This document shows, one piece after another, positions 62,678-64,000 of a DNA stretch of 64,000 nucleotides. The notes beneath the pieces were generated by a model, which worked only from the letters and a program-made list of their open reading frames with translations, was not told the origin of the DNA and searched no databases. The position numbers were made by a program, and so were the translations under genes. How positions within the stretch are numbered: position 1 is the stretch's first letter; each line of letters begins with the position of its first letter. Source of the DNA: PXAP01 sp964520585 (lineage in GTDB: Bacteria > Bacteroidota > Bacteroidia > Bacteroidales > PUMT01); NCBI GenBank assembly GCA_964520585.1, contig CAZFOO010000008.1, positions 1 to 64,000 of the forward strand, read 5' to 3'.

Positions 62678-64000
62678 ATGAAAGATCTTACAAAAGGCAA
62701 AGAAGGAGGCATGATTTTCAGATTCGCCGTTCCCATGCTTATCGGGAATGTGTTCCAGCAATTGTATAACATAGTGGACAGTCTGGTAGTAGGAAATTTC
62801 CTTGGAAAAGACTCCCTTGCTGCCGTGGGGGCCTCTTTCCCCGTAATATTTGCTCTGATATCACTGATAATAGGAATTGCAACCGGTGTAACGATAATCA
62901 TTGCCCAATACTTTGGTGCAAAGGATTACGAAAATGTGAAGCGTGCAATTGATACGATGTATATATTTACTTTTATTGCCTCTGTTTTCGTTTCTGTTGC
63001 AGGAATATATTTTACAGAAGATATTTTCAGATTGCTTCAGTTACCTGAAGAAATAATGCCAGAAGCAAAAACCTACCTGACCGTATATCTGGCAGGCATG
63101 ATCGTTTTTTTCGGTTTCAATGGTACCAGTGCCGTGTTACGGGGACTGGGCGACTCCAAAACGCCGTTGTATTTTCTGATTCTGGCTTCCCTTGTCAATA
63201 TTGGCCTTGATTTACTGTTCATACTTGTATTTGGCTGGGGGGTTGCCGGGGTGGCTCTTGCCACGGTTATTGCCCAGGGCGGCGCTTTTGTTACAGCTAT
63301 CATATATCTTAACAAGACTCATGACATTATCCACTTTTCATTTACCGGATGGGTTTTTGACAGGAGCATATTTATACAAAGTCTCAGGATCGGACTTCCT
63401 TCCGGATTCCAGCATACATTTGTTGCCCTGGGCATGATGGCACTGATGGGAATAGTCAATACATTCGGCACCAATGTTATAGCAGCATATTCTGTTGCAC
63501 AACGGATAGACTCACTGGCAGCAATGTTTGCAATGAATTTTGGCATGGCAGTAACCAGTTTTACCGGCCAGAATATCGGCGCAGGGAAATTTGAACGTGT
63601 GAAAACCGGACTAAGATCCACCCTTTTTATGGGCGGACTTGTTTCTCTGGGTGTTACAGCGGTCGTACTGTTGTTCGGAAACCAAATAATGGGTTTTTTC
63701 ACCCCCGATCCCCTTGTGGTTATGACGGGCACCAGATATCTTAATATTGTCAGTCCGTTTTACATTACATTTACGGGAATGTTCGTCATAGGCGGGGTAA
63801 TGCGCGGAGCAGGCGACACCATTGTACCTATGTTTATTACACTGGTTTCCCTCTGGGTAGTCCGCATTCCCCTGGCCTTTCTTTTATCATCAACTATGGG
63901 GGAGACCGGCATATGGTGGGCCATTCCCATAGGATGGGTTTCCGGGATGCTTCTTTCCTATTTATATTATTTAACAGGGAGATGGAAATCGAAGGGGGTC
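62678..64000 (+). CDS. MATE-family efflux transporter, 3' end cut
   Basis: A sodium- or proton-driven multidrug/toxin exporter of the MATE family, running off the window after 441 codons of an expected 450-480. It begins MKDLTKGKEGGMIFRFAVPMLI, a standard start for bacterial DinF/NorM-like members. Family motifs are QLYNIVDSLVVGNFLG, a mid-protein FNGTSAVLRGLGDSKTPLYF and the second-half GMFVIGGVMRGAGDTIVPMF, consistent with two six-helix bundles. The ATG at 62678 follows the peptidase terminator by about 55 bp. The substrate is unknown. Confidence 0.92.
   Translation, partial: MKDLTKGKEGGMIFRFAVPMLIGNVFQQLYNIVDSLVVGNFLGKDSLAAVGASFPVIFALISLIIGIATGVTIIIAQYFGAKDYENVKRAIDTMYIFTFIASVFVSVAGIYFTEDIFRLLQLPEEIMPEAKTYLTVYLAGMIVFFGFNGTSAVLRGLGDSKTPLYFLILASLVNIGLDLLFILVFGWGVAGVALATVIAQGGAFVTAIIYLNKTHDIIHFSFTGWVFDRSIFIQSLRIGLPSGFQHTFVALGMMALMGIVNTFGTNVIAAYSVAQRIDSLAAMFAMNFGMAVTSFTGQNIGAGKFERVKTGLRSTLFMGGLVSLGVTAVVLLFGNQIMGFFTPDPLVVMTGTRYLNIVSPFYITFTGMFVIGGVMRGAGDTIVPMFITLVSLWVVRIPLAFLLSSTMGETGIWWAIPIGWVSGMLLSYLYYLTGRWKSKGV

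Noticed and set aside
1..64000. tRNA or rRNA genes
   Set aside because: Scanned for T-arm-like GGTTCGAATCC patterns and conserved rRNA segments by eye; none found.

Overview
The window comes from a Bacteroidota genome, most likely a free-living or marine-type glycan degrader of the Marinilabiliales/Prolixibacteraceae kind (the order is inference). The evidence is two SusC/SusD pairs, many exported glycosidases, a fused CrtYc-CrtYd-type lycopene cyclase, the near absence of Shine-Dalgarno sequences, and a TTG-N19-TAnnTTTG promoter. It is draft sequence: three runs of exactly 100 N (19425-19524, 29420-29519, 37401-37500) are scaffold gaps. No rRNA, tRNA, CRISPR array or complete insertion sequence was seen.

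Layout. 1-1002: decayed glycyl radical enzyme with internal deletions. 1.3-4.0 kb: small DNA-binding protein, HD-domain protein, tilS. 4.1-7.7 kb (minus): carotenoid operon crtI-crtB-idi-lycopene cyclase. 7.8-10.3 kb: hybrid histidine kinase with a LytS-type membrane sensor. 10.7-11.5 kb: TauE/SafE exporter. 11.8-19.0 kb: a sugar-oxidation group of two Tat-exported Gfo/Idh/MocA oxidoreductases, two Tat-exported TIM-barrel isomerase/epimerases and an MFS transporter, plus a secreted TonB-C-domain protein.

19.2-36.8 kb (all minus): polysaccharide-utilisation locus 1. Read in the direction of transcription it holds SusC, SusD, a terminator, a GRP-family sugar transporter, ribokinase, a nucleoside hydrolase cut by a gap, a GH5, a DUF5060/DUF4038 glycosidase, another nucleoside hydrolase, several gene remnants, a secreted ADP-ribosylglycohydrolase-family lipoprotein, a second GH5 and a third nucleoside hydrolase. 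Five nucleoside-hydrolase-like sequences in about 10 kb, together with ribokinase and a sugar permease, suggest a locus that releases ribose or another pentofuranose from a glycan or conjugate. Four neighbouring sequences (gapped glycosidase remnant, GH47 tail, frameshifted nucleoside hydrolase, DUF1593-like stub) show that part of the locus is decaying.

37.8-59.9 kb: locus 2. On the plus strand are a large serine hydrolase and a GH3 with a PA14 insert. On the minus strand, from the far end, are a ROK regulator, SusC, a SusD-like_2 lipoprotein, a MORN-repeat protein, GH29-PA14, GH2, a CBM9-like protein, a GHL10-like glycosidase and a second GH29. The two GH29 enzymes point to a fucosylated substrate; the GH2 and GH3 would trim beta-linked sugars. 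60.5-64.0 kb: M3 metallopeptidase and the start of a MATE transporter, which runs off the window.
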